Shown: positions 26,389 to 35,086 of the stretch, piece by piece
Position numbering within the stretch: position 1 is the stretch's first letter
Layout of the letters: each line of letters opens with the position of its first letter
Assembly: GCF_004342885.1 (NCBI RefSeq)
Contig: NZ_SMAB01000005.1
Location: 62,001 to 126,000, forward strand
DNA: 64,000 bases
Reading direction: 5' to 3'
Origin: Tepidibacillus fermentans
GTDB taxonomy: Bacteria; Bacillota; Bacilli; Tepidibacillales; Tepidibacillaceae
Position numbers and translations under genes: made by a program
Notes under the pieces: generated by a model
What the model was told of the DNA's origin: nothing
Database searches by the model: none
The model's input: only the letters and a program-made list of their open reading frames with translations

Positions 26389-28599
26389 TTAATTTACTAA
26401 AGCAGTCTTTATTTTATCGGAAACTGCACCTGTTCCACCTAAAATTGTGAAGTTAAGAATATTCTTTTCAATCACAACTCTTCTTGTAACATCTGGCAAT
26501 TCATTTGGAAATGTTAATAATAACGGAGCATTATCCTTCGCTGCTAACACAGCACCTGTTAAGGCATCTGCATAATCCATTCCTGTTGCAACATAGACAA
26601 GGTCTGTGGATAGGTCTAGTTGTCGGATTACTTCTGTTGCAGTACTAAAACGGTCTATTCCTGCAATACGTCTAGGAGTAGGTAGTTGTTTTAATACACT
26701 ATCGCTTACCACTCCGGATCCGCCAATAATGATGGTTTTCTTGATATTCATCGTCTTTAATGCTTCGACCGTTTTTGAAGGAATCTTTGTTTTATCGACT
26801 AGTAAGATTGGATATCCCTTTGCAGCCGCATAAGGAGCAATTGCCAAGGCATCAGGGAAGTTTAAGCCATAAGCAATAACTGCAGTATCTGTGGTTCCAA
26901 GTTGTCTAGCAATACGGTTAGCTGTATCAAATCGATCAACCCCACCATATCTTAAGACATTAAGTCCCATTTGTTTCAACTGATTCTCTACATTTATCGA
27001 GATAACTCCAGTTCCACCAACGATAATTGCGTTTTTCGCCTTTAAGCGTTGAATCTCTGTTTTCGTAACTGGTGTTAAACTCTTTGACTCCGTTAATAGA
27101 ATCGGTCCATTCACTTTATAGGCTAATGGAGCAGCAGCTAATGCATCTGCATGATTATTATAGAATGCTAATACGACAGTATCTGCCGTTGACCAACCTT
27201 TTTGGGAAATTTTATTTGCTGTTTCAAAGCGATCCTTTCCAGCTAAACGAACAGGCGTGTTAATAGAGGAGAATATTTTCGATCCAGGATAGTAGAAGCT
27301 AAGAATCTCTCGATAATTTTTTCCTTGTGAGGCCATTACATTTGCCCCATACTGACTCATTCCGATTCCATGACCCCAGCCGCCACCGTTAACTCGGAAG
27401 TAAGCCTTTCCCTGAGAATCTACTTTCGTTTCAATACTTTTAATATAGGGGCTTCTCATTAAAGTACTGCCTATCATAGAACGGATATCATATGATTTTT
27501 TCGTATACGTTACGGAATTTTTCAGTATTTCACCGTTTACATCTTTAACGAATCCCGTTTGCGTCTTTAGATAATATTCAATCGTGATTTTTCCCATTAA
27601 TGTGTCGTCTTGATTAAAAGAAGTAGTAAACCAAATAGATGGAATCCCAATAATTTTGATTTCAGCATCAGCAGGAATGGAAGAATCATATTTTTTCATC
27701 CATGCCTTAATGTTGTTCATTCGATCTAACTGTTTTTCTTGAATGCTTCCCCACCATTCTTCTGGCTTCGTTAAATCCTTCCCATTCATGTCAATTTGAG
27801 TTTTGTAAAGATCAAAAGACCATGTACGGTAAGGATTGCTAGTTGCAGCAGCATCAAAGGTATCTTCTTTCGTAACGAGATAATCTAGTCTTGTTGATCC
27901 CCAAGCGTTCGTATTAGAAAGGACTTTCCCACCGTTGCTTGATGAAAAATAAGCCTCTACCAATTTCCCATCATATTTTAAAACTTGTGTTCGTGTAGAT
28001 TCAACCGCTTCATTTGTCCTAGGATCCCAATAATATCCACCATAAACCTGATAGCTTTGCCCATCGGCAACCGTCTGACCAACATCATCGATCGCATAAG
28101 TTCTAGCTGCGATAGCTTGAGCCTTCAGCGCTTCAAGATTCCAACTAGCTGGCATCTCACGAGGAACAACACCTTTCAAATAATCTTCAAACGGTATATT
28201 TTGGTTCACCGGACGGATATATTGTCCTCCTTCTACACGAAATTCCATTGTTCCTAAATACTTACGGCCATTAATTGTAATGATCGATTCTTCCCCATAT
28301 TTCACAGGAGCTAAAGTAAGAGAAGTCCCAAAATCTTTGATTTGTTGTGCACCTTGATAAAGAACAACGTGACCATTCTCTGCTTTTACGGTATAAGTTG
28401 TATTTGGTGCTAGTTTAATGTTACTATCATTCTGAACTAGATACGTCCCAACGTAAGAAATGTTTACTTGTGATTGGTTGCCTAAATAGTTTACTAACTT
28501 TACAGAGATCGTTTGCTCAGCCGCAACAGCACCTGACATGGGAATTAGCGTGATGATCAATGCTAAAACCACAATAACCGACAAAATCTTTCTCCTCAA
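26389..28599 (-). CDS. SpoIID/LytB domain protein with CWB2 wall-binding repeats
   Basis: 736 residues. A signal peptide (about 1–27, ending AVAAE) is followed by the SpoIID/LytB domain. Its markers are IPFEDYLKGVVPREMPASW, KAQAIAARTYAI and GWGHGIGMSQYGAN. Three CWB2 repeats fill about 450–736. SpoIID enzymes are lytic transglycosylases acting on denuded glycan. B. subtilis LytB (modifier of the LytC amidase) shares this family, though the domain order here is catalytic first. The catalytic Glu is probably that in VPREMPA. The last CWB2 repeat is very similar at DNA level to that of the protease gene. Confidence 0.92.
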   Translation of the reverse strand: MRRKILSVIVVLALIITLIPMSGAVAAEQTISVKLVNYLGNQSQVNISYVGTYLVQNDSNIKLAPNTTYTVKAENGHVVLYQGAQQIKDFGTSLTLAPVKYGEESIITINGRKYLGTMEFRVEGGQYIRPVNQNIPFEDYLKGVVPREMPASWNLEALKAQAIAARTYAIDDVGQTVADGQSYQVYGGYYWDPRTNEAVESTRTQVLKYDGKLVEAYFSSSNGGKVLSNTNAWGSTRLDYLVTKEDTFDAAATSNPYRTWSFDLYKTQIDMNGKDLTKPEEWWGSIQEKQLDRMNNIKAWMKKYDSSIPADAEIKIIGIPSIWFTTSFNQDDTLMGKITIEYYLKTQTGFVKDVNGEILKNSVTYTKKSYDIRSMIGSTLMRSPYIKSIETKVDSQGKAYFRVNGGGWGHGIGMSQYGANVMASQGKNYREILSFYYPGSKIFSSINTPVRLAGKDRFETANKISQKGWSTADTVVLAFYNNHADALAAAPLAYKVNGPILLTESKSLTPVTKTEIQRLKAKNAIIVGGTGVISINVENQLKQMGLNVLRYGGVDRFDTANRIARQLGTTDTAVIAYGLNFPDALAIAPYAAAKGYPILLVDKTKIPSKTVEALKTMNIKKTIIIGGSGVVSDSVLKQLPTPRRIAGIDRFSTATEVIRQLDLSTDLVYVATGMDYADALTGAVLAAKDNAPLLLTFPNELPDVTRRVVIEKNILNFTILGGTGAVSDKIKTALVN

Positions 28600-28638
28600 A
28601 GAGTTTCTCCTCCCTTTTTCTCCCTTTATTTAAAAATA

Positions 28639-28667
28639 AAAGACCCCATTTATCTGTTGAGGTCTTT
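28639..28667 (-). promoter_or_regulatory. Terminator-like hairpin in the leader of the LytB-like gene
   Basis: In the minus direction AAAGACC pairs with GGTCTTT (extended by a wobble pair and a C-G pair), followed by TATTTTT. It lies 40 bases upstream of the SpoIID/LytB gene and 158 bases after the metK terminator. It is too far to be a second metK terminator unless that one leaks. An attenuator is possible. No known riboswitch class was recognised. Confidence 0.5.
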
Positions 28668-28824
28668 AAAGTTGTCTTTTAATCTACCAATCTATTTCCA
28701 TATTGAATTATAACAATCTATCGATTTATAAGTAAAGGGACAAATGTCATATTTTTATTATTTTTGTTGTTATTTGAATTTACGTACTTTCCAGGATGAT
28801 CTTCAACTGGGTAGAATAAATAGC

Positions 28825-28859
28825 AAAAAAAACTTGCCAATCATACTTGATGGCAAGTT
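28825..28859 (-). terminator. Intrinsic terminator after metK
   Basis: In the minus direction AACTTGCCA pairs with TGGCAAGTT and is followed by TTTTTT. It begins nine bases past the metK stop codon. Confidence 0.9.
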
Positions 28860-28868
28860 AGTATAAAA

Positions 28869-30080
28869 CTATTTCGAATATGCTAATGCTTCTTGTTTTA
28901 AGATTTCCGCTTTATCTGTACGTTCCCAAGGAAGATCAAGATCACTACGACCAAAGTGGCCATAAGCAGCGGTTTGACGATAGATTGGACGACGAAGATC
29001 AAGAGATTTAATAATTCCAGCTGGACGCAAATCAAAATGCTTACGCACTAGCTCAACAAGAACACTTTCATCCACTTTACCTGTACCAAAGGTATCTACG
29101 CTAATGGAAACAGGTTGTGCTACACCAATTGCATAAGCAAGCTGAACTTCACATTTATCCGCTAAACCTGCTGCAACAATATTTTTCGCGACATAACGAG
29201 CGGCATATGCTGCGGAACGGTCAACTTTTGTTGGGTCCTTACCCGAAAATGCTCCACCACCATGACGAGCATATCCACCATAGGTATCCACAATAATTTT
29301 ACGTCCCGTCAATCCTGCATCTCCTTGAGGACCTCCAATCACAAAGCGCCCTGTAGGGTTAATGAAATACTTGGTGTTTTCATCTAATAATTCTGCAGGT
29401 ACAACAGGTTGAATCACATGTTTATGCATATCTTCAACAAGTTGCTCATAAGGTATATCAGGATGATGTTGTGTTGAGATAACAATGGTATCGATTCGAA
29501 CAGGTATATCTCCTTCGTATTCTACCGTTACTTGAGTTTTCCCATCGGGACGTAAGTAAGGTAATGTCTCGTTTTTACGTACTTCGGACAAACGGCGGGA
29601 TAATTTATGTGCCAATGAAATAGGTAAAGGCATCAGTTCTGGCGTTTCATTTACTGCAAAACCAAACATTAAGCCTTGATCCCCTGCACCGATGGCTTCA
29701 ATCTCTTCATCAGTCATTTGCCCTTCACGAGCCTCTAATGCTTGATTGACACCTTGGGCAATATCTGGTGATTGTTCATCAATGGAAGTTAAAACTGCAC
29801 ATGTATCTGCATCAAAGCCATATTTTGCTCTGGTATAACCAATTTCACGGATGGTTTCACGAACTACTTTTGGGATATCCACATAACAAGAAGTAGTGAT
29901 TTCACCAGCAACTAACACTAATCCCGTAGTTACCGATGTTTCTGCAGCAACTCGAGCATTTGGGTCTTTCTCCAAAATCGCATCAAGAATCGCATCAGAG
30001 ATTTGGTCACAAATCTTGTCTGGATGACCTTCTGTTACGGATTCCGATGTAAATAAATGGCGCCCCTTTTGTAATGCCAT
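28869..30080 (-). CDS. metK: S-adenosylmethionine synthetase
   Basis: About 403 residues, normal for MetK. Signatures: [20 protein letters not shown] near the N-terminus, [12 protein letters not shown] (the hexapeptide binding adenine), and [16 protein letters not shown] with the catalytic Lys and Asp. It makes SAM from ATP and methionine. The start MALQKGRHL follows AAGGAGG; the longer frame upstream is leader sequence. It is monocistronic between an attenuated leader and a terminator. Confidence 0.97.
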   Translation of the reverse strand: MALQKGRHLFTSESVTEGHPDKICDQISDAILDAILEKDPNARVAAETSVTTGLVLVAGEITTSCYVDIPKVVRETIREIGYTRAKYGFDADTCAVLTSIDEQSPDIAQGVNQALEAREGQMTDEEIEAIGAGDQGLMFGFAVNETPELMPLPISLAHKLSRRLSEVRKNETLPYLRPDGKTQVTVEYEGDIPVRIDTIVISTQHHPDIPYEQLVEDMHKHVIQPVVPAELLDENTKYFINPTGRFVIGGPQGDAGLTGRKIIVDTYGGYARHGGGAFSGKDPTKVDRSAAYAARYVAKNIVAAGLADKCEVQLAYAIGVAQPVSISVDTFGTGKVDESVLVELVRKHFDLRPAGIIKSLDLRRPIYRQTAAYGHFGRSDLDLPWERTDKAEILKQEALAYSK

Positions 30081-30142
30081 AGAGATTACCTCCTTCATAG
30101 TTTTAGTATGTATCATCCATCTTGATGGTACTCGATAAAATG

Positions 30143-30230
30143 AAAAAAAACCTTCCTCAGAGGAAAGGCTTCAGTTCATATCCACCTATATTACCTCTTA
30201 TAACCAAGTCAATAAGAGTATTCATTACCA
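30143..30230 (-). promoter_or_regulatory. Attenuated leader RNA of metK, class not recognised
   Basis: From a predicted start near 30230 the roughly 90-nt leader holds a first hairpin at 30195–30218 (CTCTTAT pairing with ATAAGAG). It ends in an intrinsic terminator at 30143–30168 (CCTTTCCTC against GAGGAAGG, then eight T), about 60 bases before the metK start. The segment AAGAGG can pair either within the first hairpin or with CCTCT of the terminator, a plausible antiterminator. The S-box (SAM-I) motifs expected for bacillar metK are not visible, and the aptamer space is too short for SAM-I. Confidence 0.65.
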
Positions 30231-30237
30231 ATGATTT

Positions 30238-30266
30238 ATATTATAAGAAATATTGAGACGTGTCAA
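30238..30266 (-). promoter_or_regulatory. SigA-type promoter of metK
   Basis: In the minus direction TTGACA (30261–30266) is separated by 17 bases from TAATAT (30238–30243). Transcription should begin close to 30230, just ahead of the attenuated leader. Confidence 0.75.
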
Positions 30267-30341
30267 TATTAGATATTTACATAAATAGAATAAATAGTGT
30301 GTATGAAATGGAATAATTTTTTCATACTACTAAATAGACAG

Positions 30342-30379
30342 ATAAGGGTTATTGGTATAGAGTTACCAATAACCCTTAT
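30342..30379. terminator. Long perfect palindrome after the spore-protein gene
   Basis: ATAAGGGTTATTGGTA (30342–30357) and its exact inverse complement (30364–30379) form a 16-pair stem with a six-base loop. It lies 20 bases beyond the spore-protein stop and probably ends that transcript, although the following bases are not a clean T-run. Confidence 0.7.
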
Positions 30380-30399
30380 GTTATTTAATTAGAACATCA

Positions 30400-30621
30400 T
30401 TAAATCATCGTCTTCAAATATTGCTCAGTATTCTGAACAAGCTTGCGAGTCATTGAGCCACCTACTGCTCCACAGTCTCGAGAAGAAATATATCCCCAAT
30501 AATCTTCGCTTCCTTGATAAACAGGGATCGCTAACTCAGCAGCAATTTCATATTTCATATTATCTAAGGCTTTATGTGCTTCAGGCACTAATGGTTGTTT
30601 TCCCCATTGTCCTCTTGCCAT
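30400..30621 (-). CDS. Alpha/beta-type small acid-soluble spore protein
   Basis: 73 residues with both SASP signatures: YEIAAELAIP, containing the site cut by germination protease, and the C-terminal DNA-contact segment GAVGGSMTRKLVQ. These proteins coat and protect spore DNA. The gene shows that the organism forms spores; expression is expected in the forespore under SigG. The ribosome site is AAAGGTGG. Confidence 0.95.
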   Translation of the reverse strand: MARGQWGKQPLVPEAHKALDNMKYEIAAELAIPVYQGSEDYWGYISSRDCGAVGGSMTRKLVQNTEQYLKTMI

Positions 30622-30814
30622 ATTTTCACCACCTTTTTTATTGAGGTAGTATTATTATTTGATCGTCTTGTTTTTCTACGCTATTATTTTCATGGAACAA
30701 ATGTTATTTATATCCTACCTGTTTTCATTTTTCTATACATGTGTTAATCTAATAAGTAAAGTTTCAATTTTTGTCGAATTTTGCTAAACCAGTTATCAAA
30801 AAGGGGTTTTAAAC

Positions 30815-31126
30815 ATGTTAACACCTGATGATATCTTTGAAAAAGAATTTAAACGTTCCATGCGTGGATATGATATTGATGAAGTCAATGAATTCTTAGA
30901 TCAAGTGATCCAAGATTATGCAAAACTAATCGAAGAAAATCAGCATCTAAAAAAAGAAAATCAACAATTAAAAGCTCAATTGAGCCGTCAACAATACCAT
31001 ACACCCAATATGCAATCTCAGCCTACAGCTAACCCGACCTCTGAAGATAAAAAAATCATAGAAGACCTGATTCGTCGAGTTGAAAAATTAGAACGAAAAA
31101 CAAAATATTTAACAGAACCTCTGTAA
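30815..31126 (+). CDS. gpsB: Cell-division protein GpsB (DivIVA family)
   Basis: 103 residues. The N-terminal DivIVA-like lipid/protein-binding module is [19 protein letters not shown] followed by [12 protein letters not shown] coiled coil follows (residues 38–62), then a variable linker, and a short C-terminal helix [14 protein letters not shown] as in GpsB trimers. GpsB moves PBP1 between wall elongation and division. In B. subtilis gpsB lies beside ypsA, so this position next to yvyE is unusual. An AAAAAGGGG site precedes the ATG. Confidence 0.9.
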   Translation: MLTPDDIFEKEFKRSMRGYDIDEVNEFLDQVIQDYAKLIEENQHLKKENQQLKAQLSRQQYHTPNMQSQPTANPTSEDKKIIEDLIRRVEKLERKTKYLTEPL

Positions 31127-31146
31127 AATAAAACAGAGGTTTTTTT
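31116..31146 (+). terminator. Intrinsic terminator of gpsB
   Basis: AACCTCTG pairs with CAGAGGTT, followed by TTTTT. The left arm includes the last sense codons of gpsB. Confidence 0.9.
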
Positions 31147-31283
31147 AAGTCGCAAATGACATGGTTAGTATATTCCAAGATGCTCACTTGTCCGTGTATT
31201 TCTTTTGAATAAAAGGAAATGAAAGAAATAGGTGGCTTGTATGAGTAATTAACTAAAATAGAATGGGAAGCGAGGTGGATAGG

Positions 31284-31931
31284 ATGCTTAAACGTTATCT
31301 TACTACTCGTGACTACGGTGAAACATCCATAATCATACGTAAATCCGAATTTATCGGTTATGTCAAACACGTAGAAACAGAAGAAGAAGCGATTGCGTTT
31401 ATTGACTCTATAAAAAAGAAGCATTGGGACGCCACCCATAATTGTTCCGCCTATGTCATCGGTGAACATGATCAAATCCAAAAAGCTAATGATGATGGAG
31501 AGCCCAGTGGAACAGCCGGTAAACCGATTTTAGAAGTAATCAAGAAACAACAGTTAAAAGACACTTGTATTGTTGTTACCCGCTACTTTGGGGGTATTCT
31601 TCTAGGGGCTGGCGGTCTCATTCGTGCTTATGGTCAAACAGCAAGTGAAGCGATCAAAGCTGCAGGTGTAATTGAACGAGTTTTACACACTGTTATTGAT
31701 ATCAACATTGATTATACATGGTTAGGAAAAATAGAAAATGAATTGAATAACCGCGCATATCGCATTAAGGATATTGAGTATCTTGACCGCGTGACGATCC
31801 ATGTATTGGTTGAAGAAGGAAATGAAGAAAACTTTATCAATTGGATAATCGACTTAACGAATGGTCAAGCGAAAGTAACACGAAAAGATCAAATTTATGT
31901 AGATATACCCTACGAACAAAAAGATGCCTAG
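31284..31931 (+). CDS. yvyE: YvyE/YigZ (IMPACT) family protein
   Basis: About 215 residues. The UPF0029 N-terminal domain carries KSEFIGYVKHVETEEEA, THNCSAYVIG, DDGEPSGTAGKPIL and VVTRYFGGILLGAGGLIRAY, the IMPACT signature. A smaller C-terminal DUF1949-type domain follows. Members have been linked to translation or RNA binding, but the function is unsettled. The ATG at 31284 follows GAGGTGG. As in B. subtilis, it stands next to, and convergent with, an LCP (lytR-like) gene. Confidence 0.92.
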   Translation: MLKRYLTTRDYGETSIIIRKSEFIGYVKHVETEEEAIAFIDSIKKKHWDATHNCSAYVIGEHDQIQKANDDGEPSGTAGKPILEVIKKQQLKDTCIVVTRYFGGILLGAGGLIRAYGQTASEAIKAAGVIERVLHTVIDINIDYTWLGKIENELNNRAYRIKDIEYLDRVTIHVLVEEGNEENFINWIIDLTNGQAKVTRKDQIYVDIPYEQKDA

Positions 31932-31944
31932 CATTTAGGCATCT
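31919..31944. terminator. Bidirectional intrinsic terminator between yvyE and the LCP gene
   Basis: GATGCCTA and TAGGCATC pair with T-rich flanks on both strands. It spans the yvyE stop codon and serves both converging genes. Confidence 0.85.
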
Positions 31945-31949
31945 TTCAT

Positions 31950-33014
31950 TCATCTCTTTCCACTTTTCGGATTTTCCCAGCCAGTTTGTTCTCTAATTAA
32001 TTCTTTGATCTCTGCTGGGGTAGGTTCTCTTTGGTCCATGCCTACAGTTGGGTCAGTAAGTACGGTGTTCTCATCTGCATTCAGTCTTTCCTTTAATAAA
32101 CCTGAAACCCTCTCTCTTTCTTGATCAGTAATTAAGACATACCATAAGTCTTGAGGACCAAATCTTGCAGGAATCGCTTTATAATGAATCGATTCAATAT
32201 TGTTACTGGTATAATCTTTAAACTGTTTTGCTAAAGATATCATGTCACTCTTTGTTAAATCCGTAGATATCCCACTTCCAATGGCATCTAGAAACTTATC
32301 TATTTTTAAAGGAGATCTTATTTCAGTACTTTGATCAATAAATGCTTTTATAAATTGCTGTTGGCGATCGTTCCTACCAAAATCCCCCTTTGAATCATGT
32401 CGAAAACGTGCAAAATATAAAGCTTGGTCGGCATTTAATACGTGGTACCCCTCATCTGGATAATTTAAATATGGTATTTCTTTTTGAACAAATTTAGATA
32501 AATCTTTATCTACGTATAGTCGAATACCTCCGATAGCCTTAATAGCGCGATAAATCCCATCATAATTTGTTAAAATATAATTGTCAATATAAATATTTGC
32601 AAAGTTTTCTACAGTAGCGATTGTAGTAGCTATACCATACTGGTAAGCTGCATTAATTTTATCTTTATAACCTTTTCCAGCAATTTCAACATAAGTATCT
32701 CGTGGAATGGATGTTAGTGTAATTTTTTTCGTTTTGTCATTCACAATCGCGATAATAATCACATCTGTTCGTCCAACATCATTTTGCTTTTTTGAATCCC
32801 TATCGATTCCTAAAAGTAAAAAGGCCCTAGACTCTTGATTCTCATCATTACTAACTCCTGTATTAATTCTTTCTACAGGCTTGTACATTTGATCAATCGT
32901 TTTATTTAAACGAAAATAGGAATATCCAACGGTTACTAATGATAAGAACAAAAAAATAAATACCGTCCGTATAACCCATTTTCTATAACGGCGTTTCTTA
33001 GTACGGGATTTCAA
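31950..33014 (-). CDS. LytR-CpsA-Psr (LCP) family cell-wall polymer transferase
   Basis: 354 residues. A basic cytoplasmic tail, one membrane helix (about 13–31) and an extracellular LCP domain with FLLLGIDRDS, GRTDVIIIAI, TLTSIPRDTYVEIAG, KINAAYQYG and YFARFRHDSKGDFGRNDRQQ. LCP enzymes move undecaprenyl-linked glycans to peptidoglycan MurNAc. The start is TTG behind AAGGAGG. Its place at the edge of the polysaccharide cluster suggests it attaches that polymer. A second LCP gene lies at 54.4–55.3 kb. Confidence 0.93.
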   Translation of the reverse strand: MKSRTKKRRYRKWVIRTVFIFLFLSLVTVGYSYFRLNKTIDQMYKPVERINTGVSNDENQESRAFLLLGIDRDSKKQNDVGRTDVIIIAIVNDKTKKITLTSIPRDTYVEIAGKGYKDKINAAYQYGIATTIATVENFANIYIDNYILTNYDGIYRAIKAIGGIRLYVDKDLSKFVQKEIPYLNYPDEGYHVLNADQALYFARFRHDSKGDFGRNDRQQQFIKAFIDQSTEIRSPLKIDKFLDAIGSGISTDLTKSDMISLAKQFKDYTSNNIESIHYKAIPARFGPQDLWYVLITDQERERVSGLLKERLNADENTVLTDPTVGMDQREPTPAEIKELIREQTGWENPKSGKR

Positions 33015-33090
33015 TGATTAGACCTCCTTGTTGAGCAAACATTCTCATATATTGTATCAAAACTACTTTAATTATATCTACAAAATTTAC

Positions 33091-33118
33091 AAAAAAAAGC
33101 TTCTATCGAAGCCTTTTT
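33091..33118 (-). terminator. Intrinsic terminator at the end of the first polysaccharide operon
   Basis: GCTTC and GAAGC pair around a four-base loop, flanked by AAAAAAAA on one side and TTTTT on the other, so it can work on both strands. It lies 17 bases past the nucleotide-sugar dehydratase stop. Confidence 0.85.
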
Positions 33119-33134
33119 AACTATTTAGGAAAAT

Positions 33135-35009
33135 TTACACTTTTAATGGTTCACTTTTCCCTTCCACATTTTCTTTCCCTTTATACTGAAAGGTTGGAAC
33201 AAGATCCTTTAATGCTTGTTTGATTTCATGTTCATCCTTATCTAAAACCACTGTTAATTTTTGAATTTCTTGATTGAATTCTGTGTAATCTATCTCTGTT
33301 GGTTTTGCAATAAAAATTCTTTGATGTTTGGTTTTGGTTGTTCCTTCTTCTTGTGTAAGAATCTCTTCATACAATTTTTCCCCTGGTCTTATCCCTGTAT
33401 ATTTTATTTTAATATCTTCATCAACCTTTAAGCCAGATAGTCGAATCAAGTCTTTCGCTAAATCGACAATTTTAACTGGATTACCCATGTCTAGAATAAA
33501 AATTTCCCCGCCTTTTGCCATGGCTCCAGCTTGAATGACTAATTGAACAGCTTCCGGAATCGTCATAAAGAAACGAACCATCTCAGGATGAGTAACCGTT
33601 ACAGGTCCACCTTGCTCAATTTGTTTTTTAAACAATGGAATGACACTGCCTCTACTTCCTAAAACATTTCCAAATCGGACGGCAACAAACTTTGTCGGAC
33701 TTACTTTATCTAAAGCTTGGATGAACATTTCCGCAATCCGTTTTGTGGTTCCCATTACACTTGTAGGGTTTACAGCCTTATCCGTCGAGATTAAGACGAA
33801 ACGTTCCGCTCCGAAATCATGGGCTGCTTCTGCTATATTCTTGGTACCAAACACATTATTCTTGATCGCTTCAGAGGGGTTTTTTTCCATCAAAGGAACG
33901 TGTTTATGAGCAGCAGCATGAAACACCACCTCTGGTCGAAACTCACGGAAAATCCTTTCTACTCGACTCTTATCTTGGATATCGGCAATGATTGGTTCAA
34001 TTTGTAATTCTGGATATTGGTTACGAAGTTCCATATCGATTCCATAAATGCTATTTTCGCCATGACCTAACAATACCAATTGTTTGGGATGAAAACGTGC
34101 GATCTGCCTAGATAATTCTGAGCCAATGGACCCTCCAGCTCCTGTAACTAAAACAACTCGATCCTTTAAATAATCAGATATTTCTTCTAGATCTACTTTT
34201 ACAGGATCTCTCCCTAACAAGTCCTCCACATCCACATCACGAATCTTAACGGATAATTTTCCTTCCAAAATATCCTTCACACTGGCAGGTAATATTTTCA
34301 CCTGTGCACCCGTCGTTTTACAAATATCAATAATTTTGCGTAATTCTTGTTTCGATGCAGAAGGCATTGCAATGATAATATCTTGTACCCTTAGCTGTTT
34401 AACGATTTTGGGAATATCATTACGGTTTCCCACAATCGGTACACCTAGAATTTCTAAGCCTAATTTTTCAGGGTCATCATCAATCATGGCAACAGGGTAG
34501 AAATGGGTCGTGTTTCGTAATTCTTTGATCACCAACGCTCCAGCATCCCCTGCTCCGACAACGAGTGTTCTTCGATCTCCTTGCTTTAAATCACCTAGGA
34601 AAAATCGATCATGAAAGAGACGCCAAGCTAAACGACTTCCACCAATCGCAATGGTCATGATAAAGAAACTAATGAGAAAAATCGACCGTGGAATGATATT
34701 CGTCTCGATTGATTCTTGAACAAAATGATTGATGATTAACAAAACAGCCGTTGAGATCACATTGGCTTTAATTAACGTATATAATTCTCCAACACTTACA
34801 TAGGCCCAAACCTTTTTATATAAATGATACCAATGATAAACGAGTACGGTTAAAATCGCATAAGATAAGGCTGCATAAGGGACGAATTTCCAATAAAAAG
34901 AAGGAATCGAATACTCAAAACGTAGCAAATAAGCCCATAATACAGACAATGAGATTAGGGCAACATCGATAAATATTAAGATGATTCTTCTTTTCTGCTT
35001 TGAGTTCAT
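33135..35009 (-). CDS. Membrane-bound UDP-GlcNAc 4,6-dehydratase (PglF/CapD-like)
   Basis: 624 residues. About four N-terminal membrane helices are followed by a CoA-binding-like domain (TLVVGAGDAGALVIKEL). The C-terminal short-chain dehydrogenase domain has VLVTGAGGSIGSELSRQI, HAAAHKHVPLME and the MGTTKR active-site variant with Met replacing Tyr, typical of this family. It would convert UDP-GlcNAc to the 4-keto-6-deoxy sugar, the first step toward bacillosamine-type amino sugars, with the aminotransferase at 38.7–39.8 kb as the likely partner. Last gene of the operon. Confidence 0.9.
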   Translation of the reverse strand: MNSKQKRRIILIFIDVALISLSVLWAYLLRFEYSIPSFYWKFVPYAALSYAILTVLVYHWYHLYKKVWAYVSVGELYTLIKANVISTAVLLIINHFVQESIETNIIPRSIFLISFFIMTIAIGGSRLAWRLFHDRFFLGDLKQGDRRTLVVGAGDAGALVIKELRNTTHFYPVAMIDDDPEKLGLEILGVPIVGNRNDIPKIVKQLRVQDIIIAMPSASKQELRKIIDICKTTGAQVKILPASVKDILEGKLSVKIRDVDVEDLLGRDPVKVDLEEISDYLKDRVVLVTGAGGSIGSELSRQIARFHPKQLVLLGHGENSIYGIDMELRNQYPELQIEPIIADIQDKSRVERIFREFRPEVVFHAAAHKHVPLMEKNPSEAIKNNVFGTKNIAEAAHDFGAERFVLISTDKAVNPTSVMGTTKRIAEMFIQALDKVSPTKFVAVRFGNVLGSRGSVIPLFKKQIEQGGPVTVTHPEMVRFFMTIPEAVQLVIQAGAMAKGGEIFILDMGNPVKIVDLAKDLIRLSGLKVDEDIKIKYTGIRPGEKLYEEILTQEEGTTKTKHQRIFIAKPTEIDYTEFNQEIQKLTVVLDKDEHEIKQALKDLVPTFQYKGKENVEGKSEPLKV

Positions 35010-35086
35010 TCTGATCCCCTCTTCTAAGCTTGTTTACCAATTATAGAATATATCATAAATTATTCATTCCTAAATCTTTTTCTGAA

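Noticed and set aside
30081-30240. SAM-I (S-box), SAM-II or SAM-III riboswitch upstream of metK.
   Set aside because: Their conserved blocks are not visible in the short leader; recorded only as an unclassified attenuated leader.
31160-31250. TTAGTATATTCCA near 31165 resembles one arm of the palindromic repeat family.
   Set aside because: No matching inverse arm or shared interior was found within 150 bases; it could be a decayed single arm but is too short to call a copy.
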